A program made the translations under genes and the position numbers. From the NCBI RefSeq assembly GCF_014652875.1, contig NZ_BMZQ01000002.1, forward strand, positions 310,001-374,000: 64,000 nt of DNA. The letters run 5' to 3'. The notes beneath the pieces are model-generated. The model had not been told where the DNA came from, made no database searches, and saw only the letters and a list, made by a program, of their open reading frames with translations. How positions within the stretch are numbered: position 1 is the first letter of the stretch; each line of letters begins with the position of its first letter. Shown here in pieces: positions 1-9,899 of the stretch. The stretch is from Tianweitania populi (lineage in GTDB: Bacteria > Pseudomonadota > Alphaproteobacteria > Rhizobiales > Rhizobiaceae).

Positions 1-72
1 CTGCGCGTCGAGGCAGGTCATTTGGCAGAATCCACTCTCGACGCTATCAAGGCATCAAGAGTGGTGGAATAA
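1..72 (+). CDS. C-terminal end of an unknown gene (partial)
   Basis: Frame 1 is open from the window edge to a TAA at 70-72 and reads as 23 residues ending AIKASRVVE. Its composition looks protein-like (mixed charged, aliphatic and Ala residues), but all three plus frames are open over this short stretch, so this is only a plausible gene end. It stops one base before the stop of the minus-strand small ORF at 73-150. No function can be assigned. A 7-bp inverted repeat (32-38 with 58-64) lies in the same stretch and has no T-run. Confidence 0.35.
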   Translation: MRVEAGHLAESTLDAIKASRVVE

Positions 73-150
73 TCAATAGCTTGGGCGCGGACCGGTAGGG
101 CCGGTAACCGGCGTAACAGGTGGCAGCGGAAGCTGGTTGGTGTTGGCCAT
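73..150 (-). CDS. Proline-rich microprotein (25 aa)
   Basis: A 25-codon minus-strand ORF starts with ATG at 150 and ends with TGA at 73. A near-ideal Shine-Dalgarno AAGGAGGTCC lies just upstream, and a sigma70-like promoter lies at 172-200. The peptide is soluble-looking, has 7 prolines, and carries the repeated unit PVTP/VTGPTGP. No family is recognised. The start is supported by the ribosome-binding site rather than by homology. It resembles in style the X-Pro microproteins at 18.8-19.1 kb. It could be noise, but an SD of this quality with a 17-bp-spaced promoter is uncommon by chance. Confidence 0.55.
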   Translation of the reverse strand: MANTNQLPLPPVTPVTGPTGPRPSY

Positions 151-171
151 GGCGGACCTCCTTGAAAGCTG

Positions 172-200
172 AATATAGTTCATCTGGATGAAATTGTGAA
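172..200 (-). promoter_or_regulatory. sigma70-like promoter for the 25-aa ORF
   Basis: On the minus strand TTCACA (195-200) and TATATT (172-177) are separated by exactly 17 bases and sit just upstream of the strong SD of the 25-codon ORF. The assignment rests on motif and spacing only. Confidence 0.4.
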
Positions 201-278
201 GAAACACACATGGCCGCATTCCCGCACAAAGGTTGCAACCATGCGCCAGGGAGCGCGGCCTCGAAGAACGGTAGGATA

Positions 279-1154
279 ATGCCCCTTCTCGATATCAAGA
301 ATCTGACAGTCTCGTTCGAGACTTCGACCGGACCATTTATGGCCGTCAATGGCATCGACATCACGGTCGAGCCGCGCGAAGTGCTGGCCGTGGTCGGCGA
401 AAGCGGCTCGGGCAAGTCCGTGTCGATGCTTGCCGTCATGGGCCTTTTGCCGTCTTCGGCGACGGTGAAGGCCGACTCCATGATGTTCGATGGCCGGGAC
501 ATGCTCGCAATGTCTGCGAGCGAGCGTCGCAAGATCATCGGCCGCGAGGTCGCCATGATCTTCCAGGAGCCGATGGCCAGCCTCAATCCCTGCTTCACCA
601 TCGGCTTCCAGATCGAGGAAGTGCTGCGCAAGCACTTAAGCCTCGGCAAGTCCGAGCGGCGCAAGCGCGCCATCGAACTGCTGACGCTGGTCGGCATTCC
701 CGATCCGGCCGACCGCCTCAATTCCTATCCGCACCAGATGTCCGGCGGTCAGTGCCAGCGCGTCATGATTGCCATTGCCATTGCCTGCAATCCCAAGCTT
801 CTGATCGCCGACGAGCCGACAACCGCACTCGACGTGACGATCCAGAAGCAGATCCTTGACCTCCTCATGAAGCTCCAGGAAGAGCACGGCATGGGGCTGA
901 TCATGATCACCCATAATATGGGTGTGGTCGCTGAAACCGCCGATCGGGTCGTCGTGCAATACAAGGGTCGGAAGATGGAAGAAGCCGATGTGCTTTCCCT
1001 CTTCGAAAACCCGCAAAGCAACTACACGAAAGCCTTGCTCGCCGCCCTCCCCGATAATGCGACCGGCGACCGTCTGCCCACGATCGGCGATTTCCAACAT
1101 CAGTTCGAAGCGGCGTCTGCCGTGAAAACGCCCCCTCTGGAGGCCCCGCTATGA
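279..1154 (+). CDS. Peptide/nickel-type ABC transporter ATPase (DppD/OppD-like)
   Basis: This 291-aa nucleotide-binding subunit powers import of peptides or similar solutes through inner-membrane permeases. Walker A GESGSGKS lies at about residues 40-47, the ABC signature SGGQCQRV begins at about 155, Walker B LLIADEP has Asp178, and the H-loop ITHN is present. The frame is open upstream to 210, but the ATG at 279 gives the usual start (MPLLDIKNL) after a weak TAGGAT site. Its stop overlaps the next ATPase gene by 4 bp (ATGA). No permease or binding-protein gene is visible in the window, so the substrate is unknown; partners may lie to the left. Confidence 0.93.
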   Translation: MPLLDIKNLTVSFETSTGPFMAVNGIDITVEPREVLAVVGESGSGKSVSMLAVMGLLPSSATVKADSMMFDGRDMLAMSASERRKIIGREVAMIFQEPMASLNPCFTIGFQIEEVLRKHLSLGKSERRKRAIELLTLVGIPDPADRLNSYPHQMSGGQCQRVMIAIAIACNPKLLIADEPTTALDVTIQKQILDLLMKLQEEHGMGLIMITHNMGVVAETADRVVVQYKGRKMEEADVLSLFENPQSNYTKALLAALPDNATGDRLPTIGDFQHQFEAASAVKTPPLEAPL

Positions 1155-1981
1155 GCGAAATCGTTCTTCAAGCCAAAGACATCAAGCGCGACTACCATGT
1201 TCCCGGCGGGTTGTTCGCCAAGGCCAAGACCGTTCATGCGGTCAAGGGCGTTTCCTTCTCTGTGGAGCAGGGCAAGACGTTGGCGATCGTGGGCGAAAGC
1301 GGCTGCGGAAAGTCGACGCTGGCGCGCATCATCACGCTGATCGATCCGGCGACCTCCGGCGAGTTGAAGATCGATGGCCAGACGATCGACATCAACAAGG
1401 CGGCCCTGACGCCCGAACTGCGCCGCAAGGTGCAGATCGTGTTCCAGAACCCCTATGGCTCGCTCAATCCGCGCCAGAAGATCGGCGACGTGCTCGGCGA
1501 ACCGCTCAAGATCAACACCAATGTCGGCGCCTCCGAGCGGCGTGACCGCGCCATGGCCATGCTGAAGAAGGTCGGCCTGTCGGAAGAGCATTACAACCGC
1601 TATCCGCACATGTTTTCGGGTGGCCAGCGCCAGCGCATCGCCATTGCCCGCGCGCTGATGCTCAATCCACGCCTGCTGGTGCTGGACGAGCCGGTGTCGG
1701 CACTCGACCTGTCAGTGCAGGCGCAGGTGCTAAACCTGCTCGCCGACCTGCAGGACGAGTTCCAACTCACTTACGTCTTCATCAGCCACGACCTCTCGGT
1801 CGTGCGCTACATCGCCGACGAGGTGATGGTGATGTATTACGGCGAGGCCGTGGAATACGGCACGCGCGACGCGGTGTTTTCCGACCCGCAGCACGATTAT
1901 ACCAAGACGTTGTTTGCGGCCACGCCGCGCGCGGATGTCGAAAGCATCCGCGCCCGCGTCGCCAGAAAGCGCGCTGCTTGA
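1151..1981 (+). CDS. Peptide/nickel-type ABC transporter ATPase (DppF/OppF-like)
   Basis: This 276-aa protein is the second ATPase of the pair. DppD- and DppF-type subunits normally form a heterodimer under two permeases. Walker A GESGCGKS lies at residues 48-55, the signature is FSGGQRQRIAIA, Walker B is LLVLDEP, and the switch region is ISHDLSVV. The C-terminal stretch has the extended region typical of this subfamily but is short. Translation is coupled to the upstream gene by ATGA. A strong intrinsic terminator follows directly, so the pair is the end of its operon. The substrate cannot be inferred from the ATPase alone. Confidence 0.93.
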   Translation: MSEIVLQAKDIKRDYHVPGGLFAKAKTVHAVKGVSFSVEQGKTLAIVGESGCGKSTLARIITLIDPATSGELKIDGQTIDINKAALTPELRRKVQIVFQNPYGSLNPRQKIGDVLGEPLKINTNVGASERRDRAMAMLKKVGLSEEHYNRYPHMFSGGQRQRIAIARALMLNPRLLVLDEPVSALDLSVQAQVLNLLADLQDEFQLTYVFISHDLSVVRYIADEVMVMYYGEAVEYGTRDAVFSDPQHDYTKTLFAATPRADVESIRARVARKRAA

Positions 1982-1987
1982 ATATCG

Positions 1988-2016
1988 AAAAAGGGAGGCT
2001 TCGAGCCTCCCTTTTT
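1988..2016 (+). terminator. Intrinsic terminator after the ABC ATPase pair
   Basis: A perfect inverted repeat AAAAAGGGAGGCT / AGCCTCCCTTTTT with a 3-nt loop ends in a T-run 7 bp after the stop codon. The A-tract on the 5' side could make it work on both strands. Confidence 0.92.
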
Positions 2017-2108
2017 GTTTCTGCCGCGATTATCGGCAAACCTTTGGTGAGGCGACGTTTTCTATTGAGCGCATGAGGTTGCGGCGGTTGTCCATGAGCG
2101 ACCCTGCG

Positions 2109-2133
2109 GGAACCAAGCTTGATCGGGGCAGTT
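2109..2133 (+). promoter_or_regulatory. EcfG-type general stress promoter of the glg/tre operon
   Basis: GGAAC (2109-2113) and GTT (2131-2133) are separated by exactly 17 bases. This matches the alphaproteobacterial EcfG sigma-factor consensus (GGAAC, 16-17 bases, then CGTT/GTT). It lies 148 bp upstream of the glgE start, after the previous terminator and with no other gene between. Trehalose synthesis is a known general-stress-response target in rhizobia, which fits. The match is by eye. Confidence 0.7.
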
Positions 2134-2280
2134 TCGGTCTGGAACCCCGCCCGCCCACGATCCAAGGTTCCGCCTGATGTTTCAGACGTGTTCAGCCGCG
2201 CAAAGCCTCAAGCCCGAGCATTGCCACTCCGCTTCCTCGTTCCATCTACCATCCAACAGTCATACGCAGGGGGATGCGAA

Positions 2281-4317
2281 ATGAGTGCTGCGGCAAAGCC
2301 TGGCCTGCGGTCTGTACCGGCCACGATCGACAACGGTGAAAAAGCCTCGCGCGAGCGCCTGGATCGTCTTGCCGCAAGCCGCATCGCCATCGAGGGCATT
2401 GATCCCGAAATCGACGGCGGCCGTTTTCCGGCGAAGACCGTTGTCGGCGAGCCGCTCGTTGTGGAAGTCGACATCTTCGGCGACGGCCACGAGACCTTCG
2501 ACGCAGCTCTGCTGTACCGCGAAGGCAAGGATGGGCCGTGGGCTGAAGCACCGCTGACCTTCGTGATCAACGATCGCTGGCGCGGCGAGCTGGTGTTCGA
2601 GCGAAACGGCCTCGCTGCCTTCACGGTCATCGCTTGGCGCGATCTGTATGCGCAGTGGGCTTACGAGATCCGCAAGAAGGTGGCAGCGGGCCAGAAGGTT
2701 ACGCTCGAACTGACGGAAGGCCGCAACCTCGTGGAAGCGGCGATCAAGAACCCGCGCGACGGCGCGCCTGCTCTTCCCGTTGCAAGCGAGTTGGCAGCCA
2801 CCAAGGACGAAGACGCGCTGCTCAACCTGCTCCTGTCGAAAGACGTGACGGCATGGATGAAGCAGGCGGCGCAGCGTGCCAACCTCACCCGCTACGACAA
2901 GGAACTGCCTGTCTGGGTGGATCGCAAGGCAGCGGCCTTCTCGGCCTGGTATGAGCTGATGCCACGCTCCATGACCGATGACGAAAACCGTCACGGCACG
3001 TTCCGCGATGTCATCGAGCGCCTGCCTTATGTCCAGGATCTCGGCTTCGACGTGCTGTATTTCACGCCGATCCACCCGATCGGCAAGACCAACCGCAAGG
3101 GCTGCAACAACACGCTGACGCCGGGTCCGGACGATGTCGGCAGCCCCTACGCGATCGGTTCGGCCGATGGCGGGCATGACGCCGTGCATCCCGAACTCGG
3201 TACGATTGAGGATTTCGATGCGCTGGTGGCGGCCGCCCACGAGCATGGTCTCGAAATCGCGCTCGACTTTGCCATCCAGTGCTCGCCCGACCATCCCTGG
3301 ATCAAGCAGCATCCGGAATGGTTCGACTGGCGGCCGGACGGCACCATCAAGTTCGCCGAAAACCCGCCGAAGAAGTATGAGGACATCGTCAATGTCCACT
3401 TCTACCGCGATGCCATTCCCGGCCTTTGGTATGCGCTGCGCGATGTGGTGCTTTACTGGGTCGAGCACGGCGTGAAGATCTTCCGCGTCGACAATCCGCA
3501 CACCAAGCCCTTCCCATTCTGGGAATGGATGATCGCCGACGTGCATGACAAGCACCCCGACGTGATCTTCCTCGCCGAAGCTTTCACGCGCCCCAAGGTG
3601 ATGAAGCGGTTGGGCAAGGTCGGCTACAGCCAATCCTATTCCTACTTCACCTGGCGCAACGAGAAGTGGGAGCTCGAAGAATATCTCACCGAGCTGACGA
3701 CGGAAGAATGCCGCCACACCATGCGGCCGAATTTCTTCGCCAATACGCCGGATATCAACCCGGTCTATCTCCAGACCTCCGGCCGCCCCGGCTTCCGCAC
3801 CCGGCTGGTGCTGGCTGCGACGCTGGCCGGGAATTACGGCATCTATAACGGCTACGAGATCTGCGACGCAGCCCCCATGCCGGGCAAGGAAGAGTATCTC
3901 GATTCCGAGAAGTACCAGATCCGCATCTGGGACATGGACCAGCCCGGCAACATCCAGGATGATATCCGCCTCGTGAACCGCCTGCGCCGCGAAAACCCGG
4001 CGCTGCAGAAGTTTACCTCGTTGAAGTTCTTCAAGGCCTTCAACGACAACATCCTGTTCTACGGCAAGTTCGATCCCGCAACGTCGAACTACCTGCTGTT
4101 CCACGTCAATCTCGATCCGCACAATGTGCAGTCCTGCCAGTTCGAGCTGCCGCTGTGGGAGTTCGATCTGCCGGATGATGCCTCGATCGAGGTCGAGGAC
4201 ATGCTGCATGGCAACCGCTTCACCTGGCACGGCAAGAACCATTCGCTCGAGCTTGATCCGCAAACCCGGCCCTATGCGATCTGGCGTCTGTATCCGCCGG
4301 GCGCTCCGCGCCCTTGA
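2281..4317 (+). CDS. glgE: Alpha-1,4-glucan:maltose-1-phosphate maltosyltransferase
   Basis: This GH13_3 enzyme (678 aa) transfers maltose from alpha-maltose-1-phosphate onto the non-reducing end of a cytoplasmic alpha-1,4-glucan. The diagnostic block RVDNPHTKP carries the nucleophile Asp404, and FLAEAFTRP carries the acid/base Glu433. An N-terminal beta domain precedes the barrel and a C-terminal beta domain closes it, and the length is normal for GlgE. The frame is open further upstream, but the ATG at 2281 follows GGGGGA at good spacing. It is the first gene of the trehalose/glycogen operon and uses the maltose-1-phosphate made by the next gene product. Confidence 0.96.
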   Translation: MSAAAKPGLRSVPATIDNGEKASRERLDRLAASRIAIEGIDPEIDGGRFPAKTVVGEPLVVEVDIFGDGHETFDAALLYREGKDGPWAEAPLTFVINDRWRGELVFERNGLAAFTVIAWRDLYAQWAYEIRKKVAAGQKVTLELTEGRNLVEAAIKNPRDGAPALPVASELAATKDEDALLNLLLSKDVTAWMKQAAQRANLTRYDKELPVWVDRKAAAFSAWYELMPRSMTDDENRHGTFRDVIERLPYVQDLGFDVLYFTPIHPIGKTNRKGCNNTLTPGPDDVGSPYAIGSADGGHDAVHPELGTIEDFDALVAAAHEHGLEIALDFAIQCSPDHPWIKQHPEWFDWRPDGTIKFAENPPKKYEDIVNVHFYRDAIPGLWYALRDVVLYWVEHGVKIFRVDNPHTKPFPFWEWMIADVHDKHPDVIFLAEAFTRPKVMKRLGKVGYSQSYSYFTWRNEKWELEEYLTELTTEECRHTMRPNFFANTPDINPVYLQTSGRPGFRTRLVLAATLAGNYGIYNGYEICDAAPMPGKEEYLDSEKYQIRIWDMDQPGNIQDDIRLVNRLRRENPALQKFTSLKFFKAFNDNILFYGKFDPATSNYLLFHVNLDPHNVQSCQFELPLWEFDLPDDASIEVEDMLHGNRFTWHGKNHSLELDPQTRPYAIWRLYPPGAPRP

Positions 4318-4359
4318 AGCAAACAATGGGCTTTACGCCCATGGAACGATCGGCCGCCC

Positions 4360-7300
4360 GTGACGAAGCCAAGCATGACTGAGCAGATGATGACCGAACA
4401 GACCACAACCGAGCAGCATAACAACGATGGCCTCATTGATCGCACCCAGACAGACTGGTATCGCGACGCCGTCATCTACCAGCTCCACGTCAAGGCGTTT
4501 CAGGATTCCAACGATGACGGCATGGGCGACTTCGCCGGCCTGATGCGGCGGCTCGACCATGTGCAGCAGCTCGGCGCGACCGCCATCTGGCTCCTGCCCT
4601 TCTACCCTTCGCCGCTGCGCGACGATGGCTATGACATCGCCGATTACACCTCGATCAACCCGTCCTACGGCACCATGCCGGACTTCAAGGGTTTCATCGA
4701 CGAAGCGCATCGCCGCGGTTTGCGCGTCATTACCGAACTGGTCATCAATCACACGTCCGACCAGCATCCGTGGTTCCAGGAAGCGCGCAACTCGCCTCCG
4801 GGTTCGCCCGCGCGCGACATGTATGTGTGGTCAGATACCGACACCAAGTTCCCTGAAACCCGCATCATCTTCACCGATACGGAAAAGTCCAACTGGACCT
4901 GGGACCCGGTTGCCGGCGCCTTCTTCTGGCACCGCTTCTATTCCCACCAGCCCGACCTCAACTTCGACAATCCGCGCGTGTTGAAGGAAGTCGTCGAGGT
5001 CATGAACTACTGGCTCGACATGGGCGTCGACGGTCTGCGCCTCGACGCGATCCCCTATCTGATCGAGCGCGAAGGCACCAACAACGAGAACCTGCCCGAG
5101 ACGCATGACGTGCTGAAGGCGATCCGCGCCGAGCTCGACAAGAACTATTCCGACCGCATGCTGTTGGCCGAAGCCAACCAGTGGCCGGAAGACACGCGCC
5201 CTTATTTCGGCGAGGGCGACGAATGCCATATGGGCTTCCACTTCCCGCTGATGCCGCGCATGTATATGGCGGTTGCGCAGGAAGACCGGCACCCGCTCAC
5301 CGACATCATCCGCCAGACGCCCGACATTCCGGAAGGCTGCCAGTGGGGCATCTTCCTGCGCAACCATGACGAGCTGACGCTTGAAATGGTGACGGATCAG
5401 GAGCGCGATTATCTATGGCGCACTTATGCCGAAGACAGCCGCGCCCGCATCAATCTCGGCATCCGCCGCCGTCTTGCGCCCCTCATGCAGAATGACCGGC
5501 GCAAGATCGAGCTGATGAATTCGCTGCTATTGTCCATGCCGGGCACGCCGATCCTGTATTACGGCGACGAAATCGGCATGGGCGACAATTACTATCTCGG
5601 CGATCGCGACGGCGTTCGCACGCCGATGCAGTGGTCGCAGGATCGCAATGGCGGCTTTTCACGCGCCAATCCGCAGCAGCTTTATCTGCCGGCGATCCTC
5701 GATCCCAATTACGGCTATCAGACCATCAATGTCGAAAGCCAGGACCGCGATCCGTCCTCGCTCTTGAACTGGATGCGCCGCATCGTAGCCGTGCGCAAGG
5801 AGCATCCGGAATTCGGGCGAGGCGAGATGACCCTGCTTTATCCCGGCAACCGCAAGATCCTCGCTTATGTGCGCGAGCATGAAGGCCGCTCGACGCTGTG
5901 CGTCGCGAACCTGTCGCGCGCAGCCCAGGCCGTGGAACTCGACCTTGCGCGCTGGAAGGGCGCAGTCCCGATCGAACTGCTGGGACGCTCCGCTTTCCCG
6001 CCGGTCGGCGACCTGCCTTATCTCATCACTTTGCCGGCTTATGGCTTCTACTGGTTCGTTCTGGCTGACGAGGCGCAGGCGCCGTCATGGCACCAGGCGC
6101 TGCCGGAAATCCTGCCGGAATTCATCACGCTGACCACACGTGACGGCCGGGTCGACACTGCCTTGAAGACCCGAGACAAGCGCACCTTCGATGCCGATAT
6201 CCTGCCGCAGTTCCTGAAGCTTCAGCGCTGGTTCGGCGCCAAGGATCGGAAGCTCCGCAGTGCGGATGTGCGTGTGCTTGGCGAACTTGGCAATGGACAG
6301 CATGCGTTGTCGATCGTCGATGTTGAACTCGATGGCGGCACGCAGCAATATTTCCTGCCGATGTCGTCGCGCTGGGGCGAGGAAAACATCACCCATGGCG
6401 CGCCGAAGCTCTCCTACACCATCGCGAAGCTGCGCCGCACCAACCGGGTCGGCGCGCTGATCGACGGGTCGGTGGATGAAGATTTGGCTGCGCGCCTGCT
6501 GCAAGGCATGCGCGACAATCAGGTCATCGATGGCGCTGACAACGGCAAGGTCGTGTTCACTGGCAGCAGCGGTCTGGCCGCCATCGAAACCGAAGGCGAG
6601 ATCAAGCCGCTTGGCGTGGAACAGAGCAATGTGTCGATCGCCTTTGGCGACGCCGTGGTGCTGAAACTGTATCGCCGCCTGCGTTCCGGCGTGCAACCGG
6701 ATGTCGAGGTGGCGCGCTTCCTGACCGACGTCGCGCATTTCGAAAACACGCCGGCCTATCTCGGCTCAATCGAGCACCAGCCTGTCGATGGCGAGCCGAC
6801 GATGCTGGCTTCGGCCTTTGCTTATGTCCGCAATCAGGGCGATGCCTGGAAGGTGGTCACCGACGCGCTGAAGCGTGGAATCGAGGACGAATTGCGCGGC
6901 ACCGAGCCGGCGTCGGACGATGCGGCCAACCACACGCTGGCCTACGCCTTCCCGCTCTCCGTCGGTGAAGTGCTGGGACAGCGCACCGCCGAACTGCATT
7001 GCGCCCTGGCGGCCCAGACTGACGATCCGGCTTTTGCCGTCGAGCCGATTACGGCCGACGACCTGAAGGGCTGGATCAGCGAGGCAAGTGACGAGGCGAA
7101 TACGGTGCTTGACCGCTTGGCTGGTGCCGCAGGCGGCTTGACGGGTGAAACCGCGACTGCTGCCCGCGCACTGCTCGACCAGCGCGACGCGCTCTTGAAG
7201 CGCATCGCCAAAGCCGCCGACATGAAGCCATCGGGTGCCCGTTCGCGCATTCACGGCGACTACCATCTTGGCCAGCTTCTGGTGGCGCAGAACGATGTCA

Positions 7301-7698
7301 TGATCATCGACTTCGAAGGCGAACCACGCCGGTCGGTGGAAGAGCGTCGCGGCAAGTTCTCGCCGCTGCGCGATGTTGCCGGCATGCTGCGTTCGCTCGA
7401 TTATGCCGCTTCGACCGTCACCCAGGACGGGCTGCCTGAAACGCAGGATGCCGTTGTAGACCATGCCAAGCGGTGGCGCGATGCTGTCAGCGCCGAGTTC
7501 CTCGCAGCCTATTTCGGCGGCGTGCAGGGTTGCCCGACCGCGATCGAGGACGAAGATTTCGCGCAGGCCCTGCTCGACCTCTTCATCATCCAGAAGGCAG
7601 TCTACGAAGTCGGCTATGAGCTTGCCAACCGCCCGGCCTGGCTCGGCGTCCCCCTGCACGGGCTGCTTGAACTGCTGGATACGGAGACAGCCGCATGA
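4360..7698 (+). CDS. treS: Trehalose synthase / maltokinase fusion
   Basis: This 1112-aa bifunctional enzyme has a GH13 trehalose synthase half (about 1-570) that interconverts trehalose and maltose, with Asp229 in GLRLDAIPY, Glu271 in [11 protein letters not shown] and Asp337 in NHDE. Its second half is a Pep2-type maltokinase (about 620-1112) that makes maltose-1-phosphate, with HGDYHLGQ at about 965-972 and the metal-binding IDFEGEP at 983-989. The fusion channels trehalose to GlgE. The start is uncertain: GTG 4360, ATG 4375 and ATG 4387 are in frame with weak ribosome-binding sites. The stop overlaps glgB by 4 bp. Confidence 0.95.
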   Translation: MTKPSMTEQMMTEQTTTEQHNNDGLIDRTQTDWYRDAVIYQLHVKAFQDSNDDGMGDFAGLMRRLDHVQQLGATAIWLLPFYPSPLRDDGYDIADYTSINPSYGTMPDFKGFIDEAHRRGLRVITELVINHTSDQHPWFQEARNSPPGSPARDMYVWSDTDTKFPETRIIFTDTEKSNWTWDPVAGAFFWHRFYSHQPDLNFDNPRVLKEVVEVMNYWLDMGVDGLRLDAIPYLIEREGTNNENLPETHDVLKAIRAELDKNYSDRMLLAEANQWPEDTRPYFGEGDECHMGFHFPLMPRMYMAVAQEDRHPLTDIIRQTPDIPEGCQWGIFLRNHDELTLEMVTDQERDYLWRTYAEDSRARINLGIRRRLAPLMQNDRRKIELMNSLLLSMPGTPILYYGDEIGMGDNYYLGDRDGVRTPMQWSQDRNGGFSRANPQQLYLPAILDPNYGYQTINVESQDRDPSSLLNWMRRIVAVRKEHPEFGRGEMTLLYPGNRKILAYVREHEGRSTLCVANLSRAAQAVELDLARWKGAVPIELLGRSAFPPVGDLPYLITLPAYGFYWFVLADEAQAPSWHQALPEILPEFITLTTRDGRVDTALKTRDKRTFDADILPQFLKLQRWFGAKDRKLRSADVRVLGELGNGQHALSIVDVELDGGTQQYFLPMSSRWGEENITHGAPKLSYTIAKLRRTNRVGALIDGSVDEDLAARLLQGMRDNQVIDGADNGKVVFTGSSGLAAIETEGEIKPLGVEQSNVSIAFGDAVVLKLYRRLRSGVQPDVEVARFLTDVAHFENTPAYLGSIEHQPVDGEPTMLASAFAYVRNQGDAWKVVTDALKRGIEDELRGTEPASDDAANHTLAYAFPLSVGEVLGQRTAELHCALAAQTDDPAFAVEPITADDLKGWISEASDEANTVLDRLAGAAGGLTGETATAARALLDQRDALLKRIAKAADMKPSGARSRIHGDYHLGQLLVAQNDVMIIDFEGEPRRSVEERRGKFSPLRDVAGMLRSLDYAASTVTQDGLPETQDAVVDHAKRWRDAVSAEFLAAYFGGVQGCPTAIEDEDFAQALLDLFIIQKAVYEVGYELANRPAWLGVPLHGLLELLDTETAA

Positions 7699-9890
7699 GC
7701 GAGAAACAAGCAGCTTACGCCTCGGACATCGAGGCGATCGTTCGCGGCCGTCACGGCAATGTCTTTGCCGTGCTGGGTCTGCAAGGCGGTAACGGCGAGC
7801 CCGTCGCCATCAACGTCTTTGCCCCGCAGGCCGCGACCGTCACGGTGATCGGGCCGAAGGACGAAGTCATCGCCGAACTGGACAATGTCCATCGCGAAGG
7901 CTTCTTCTCGAGCTTCATCAAGGGAAAGACTGAGCGCTTTCCTTACCGGCTGAAGATGACGGCCGGCGAGCACGAATGGATCCAGGAAGACCCTTACCGT
8001 TTTCCGGCGGTGCTGGGTGAACTCGACGAGTACCTGCTCGGCGAAGGTCGGCATCTCGAATATTACAACCGCCTTGGCGCACATCCCACCACGATCGATG
8101 GTGTCGATGGCACGGTGTTTGCCGTTTGGGCGCCGAATGCGCGCCGCGTCAGCGTTGTCGGCGACTTCAACGTCTGGGACGGCCGCCGCTTGCCGATGCG
8201 CAAGCGTTGGGGCGTTGGCGTTTGGGAGCTGTTCGTTCCCGGCGTGACGAAGGGGGCCGTTTACAAATACGAGATCCTCGGCGTTCACGGCGAGGTCCTG
8301 CCGCAAAAGGCCGATCCGGTCGGCTTTTCCGCCGAGCTTCCACCTCGAACCGCTTCCGTCGTGGCTGGCGAGTTTGTGCATCAGTGGCGTGACGACACAT
8401 GGATGCAGACCCGCGCGCAGGCGCAGGCCACATCACAGCCGATTTCCGTTTACGAGCTGCACCTGGCCTCCTGGCGCAAGGGCGGCAATGACGAAGTGCT
8501 GGACTACGACACGATCGCCGATCTGCTCGTGCCTTATGTCACCGAAATGGGCTTCACCCATGTCGAGTTCATGCCGGTCACCGAGCATCCTTTCTCGGGG
8601 TCGTGGGGCTACCAGCCTGTCGGCCTGTTTGCGCCCACCAGCCGCTTCGGCTCGCCGGAAGGCTTTGCCCGCCTCGTTGATCAGCTGCACCAAGCCGGCA
8701 TCGGCGTCATTACGGATTGGGTGCCGGCGCATTTTCCGTCCGACCAGCACGGCCTCGCCCGTTTCGACGGCACCGCGCTGTACGAGCACGAAGACCCGCG
8801 CCTTGGCTTCCACAAGGACTGGAATACGCTGATTTATAATTTCGGCCGGCTGGAAGTGTCGAACTTCCTCCAGGCCAGCGCGCTTTACTGGATCGACCGC
8901 TTCCACGTCGACGCGCTGCGCGTCGATGCGGTGGCCTCGATGCTGTACCTCGATTATTCCCGCCAGCCCGGCGAGTGGATTCCCAACCGCTTCGGTGGCC
9001 GTGAAAACCTCGATGCGGTCGACTTCCTTAAATCAACCAATCAGCGCATCGAGGAACGCTTCCCGGGTGCCATCACCATCGCCGAGGAATCCACGGCCTG
9101 GCCTGATGTCAGCCGTCCGGTCGACAAGGGTGGTCTGGGCTTCTCCTACAAGTGGAACATGGGGTGGATGAACGACACCCTGCGTTACATGGAAGAGGAC
9201 CCGATCAACCGGAAGTATCATCACCATCTGATGACCTTCGGGATGGTTTATGCCTATTCCGAGAACTTCGTGCTGCCGCTCAGCCATGACGAAGTCGTTC
9301 ATGGCAAGGGCTCGCTGTTGAACAAGATGCCGGGCGATCGCTGGCAGAAGTTCGCCAACCTGCGCGCCTACCTGTCCTTCATGTGGGGCCATCCCGGCAA
9401 GAAGCTGCTTTTCATGGGCGGGGAGATTGCGCAGGAGCGTGAATGGAACCACGATCATTCGCTGGATTGGCATCTGCTGGATGATCCCATGCACAAGGGC
9501 GTGCAGGATCTCGTGCGAGAGCTGAACGGCATCTATCGCGACAATCCCGCTCTGCATGAGCTGGATTGCGATCCGGCCGGCTTCGAATGGATCGAGGGTG
9601 GCGACGCCGAAAACAGCGTGTTCTCCTTCATCCGCAAGGGCACGGACAGTTCCAAGCCAGTGATCGTCGTGTCCAACATGACGCCGGTGGTGCGCGAGGG
9701 TTACCGCATCGGTGCGCCGGTCGGCGGAAACTGGCGCGAAATCTTGAACAGCGACTCGGAACGCTTTGGCGGGTCGGACGTAGTAAACAGTTGGAACATC
9801 AAAGCAGATGACACGGGCCTGCATGGCCGGCCCGCTTCGCTCAGCCTGACGATCCCACCACTCGCCACCATCTTCCTGACCCCCGAATAG
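7695..9890 (+). CDS. glgB: 1,4-alpha-glucan branching enzyme
   Basis: GlgB (731 aa, normal length) cuts an alpha-1,4 chain and re-attaches it through an alpha-1,6 bond, creating branches. Two N-terminal CBM48-like beta modules (about 20-110 and 120-220) precede the GH13 barrel. The nucleophile Asp411 is in [16 protein letters not shown], the acid/base Glu464/465 is in AEEST, and [14 protein letters not shown] is the third conserved region. Its start is coupled to treS by ATGA, so the maltosyl-extension and branching steps are co-translated. No ADP-glucose pathway genes (glgC, glgA) are present in the window. Confidence 0.97.
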   Translation: MSEKQAAYASDIEAIVRGRHGNVFAVLGLQGGNGEPVAINVFAPQAATVTVIGPKDEVIAELDNVHREGFFSSFIKGKTERFPYRLKMTAGEHEWIQEDPYRFPAVLGELDEYLLGEGRHLEYYNRLGAHPTTIDGVDGTVFAVWAPNARRVSVVGDFNVWDGRRLPMRKRWGVGVWELFVPGVTKGAVYKYEILGVHGEVLPQKADPVGFSAELPPRTASVVAGEFVHQWRDDTWMQTRAQAQATSQPISVYELHLASWRKGGNDEVLDYDTIADLLVPYVTEMGFTHVEFMPVTEHPFSGSWGYQPVGLFAPTSRFGSPEGFARLVDQLHQAGIGVITDWVPAHFPSDQHGLARFDGTALYEHEDPRLGFHKDWNTLIYNFGRLEVSNFLQASALYWIDRFHVDALRVDAVASMLYLDYSRQPGEWIPNRFGGRENLDAVDFLKSTNQRIEERFPGAITIAEESTAWPDVSRPVDKGGLGFSYKWNMGWMNDTLRYMEEDPINRKYHHHLMTFGMVYAYSENFVLPLSHDEVVHGKGSLLNKMPGDRWQKFANLRAYLSFMWGHPGKKLLFMGGEIAQEREWNHDHSLDWHLLDDPMHKGVQDLVRELNGIYRDNPALHELDCDPAGFEWIEGGDAENSVFSFIRKGTDSSKPVIVVSNMTPVVREGYRIGAPVGGNWREILNSDSERFGGSDVVNSWNIKADDTGLHGRPASLSLTIPPLATIFLTPE

Positions 9891-9899
9891 TGAGCTTTC

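Noticed and set aside
2260-4326. Minus-strand open frame opposite glgE
   Set aside because: It is a shadow frame; all catalytic motifs lie on the plus strand.
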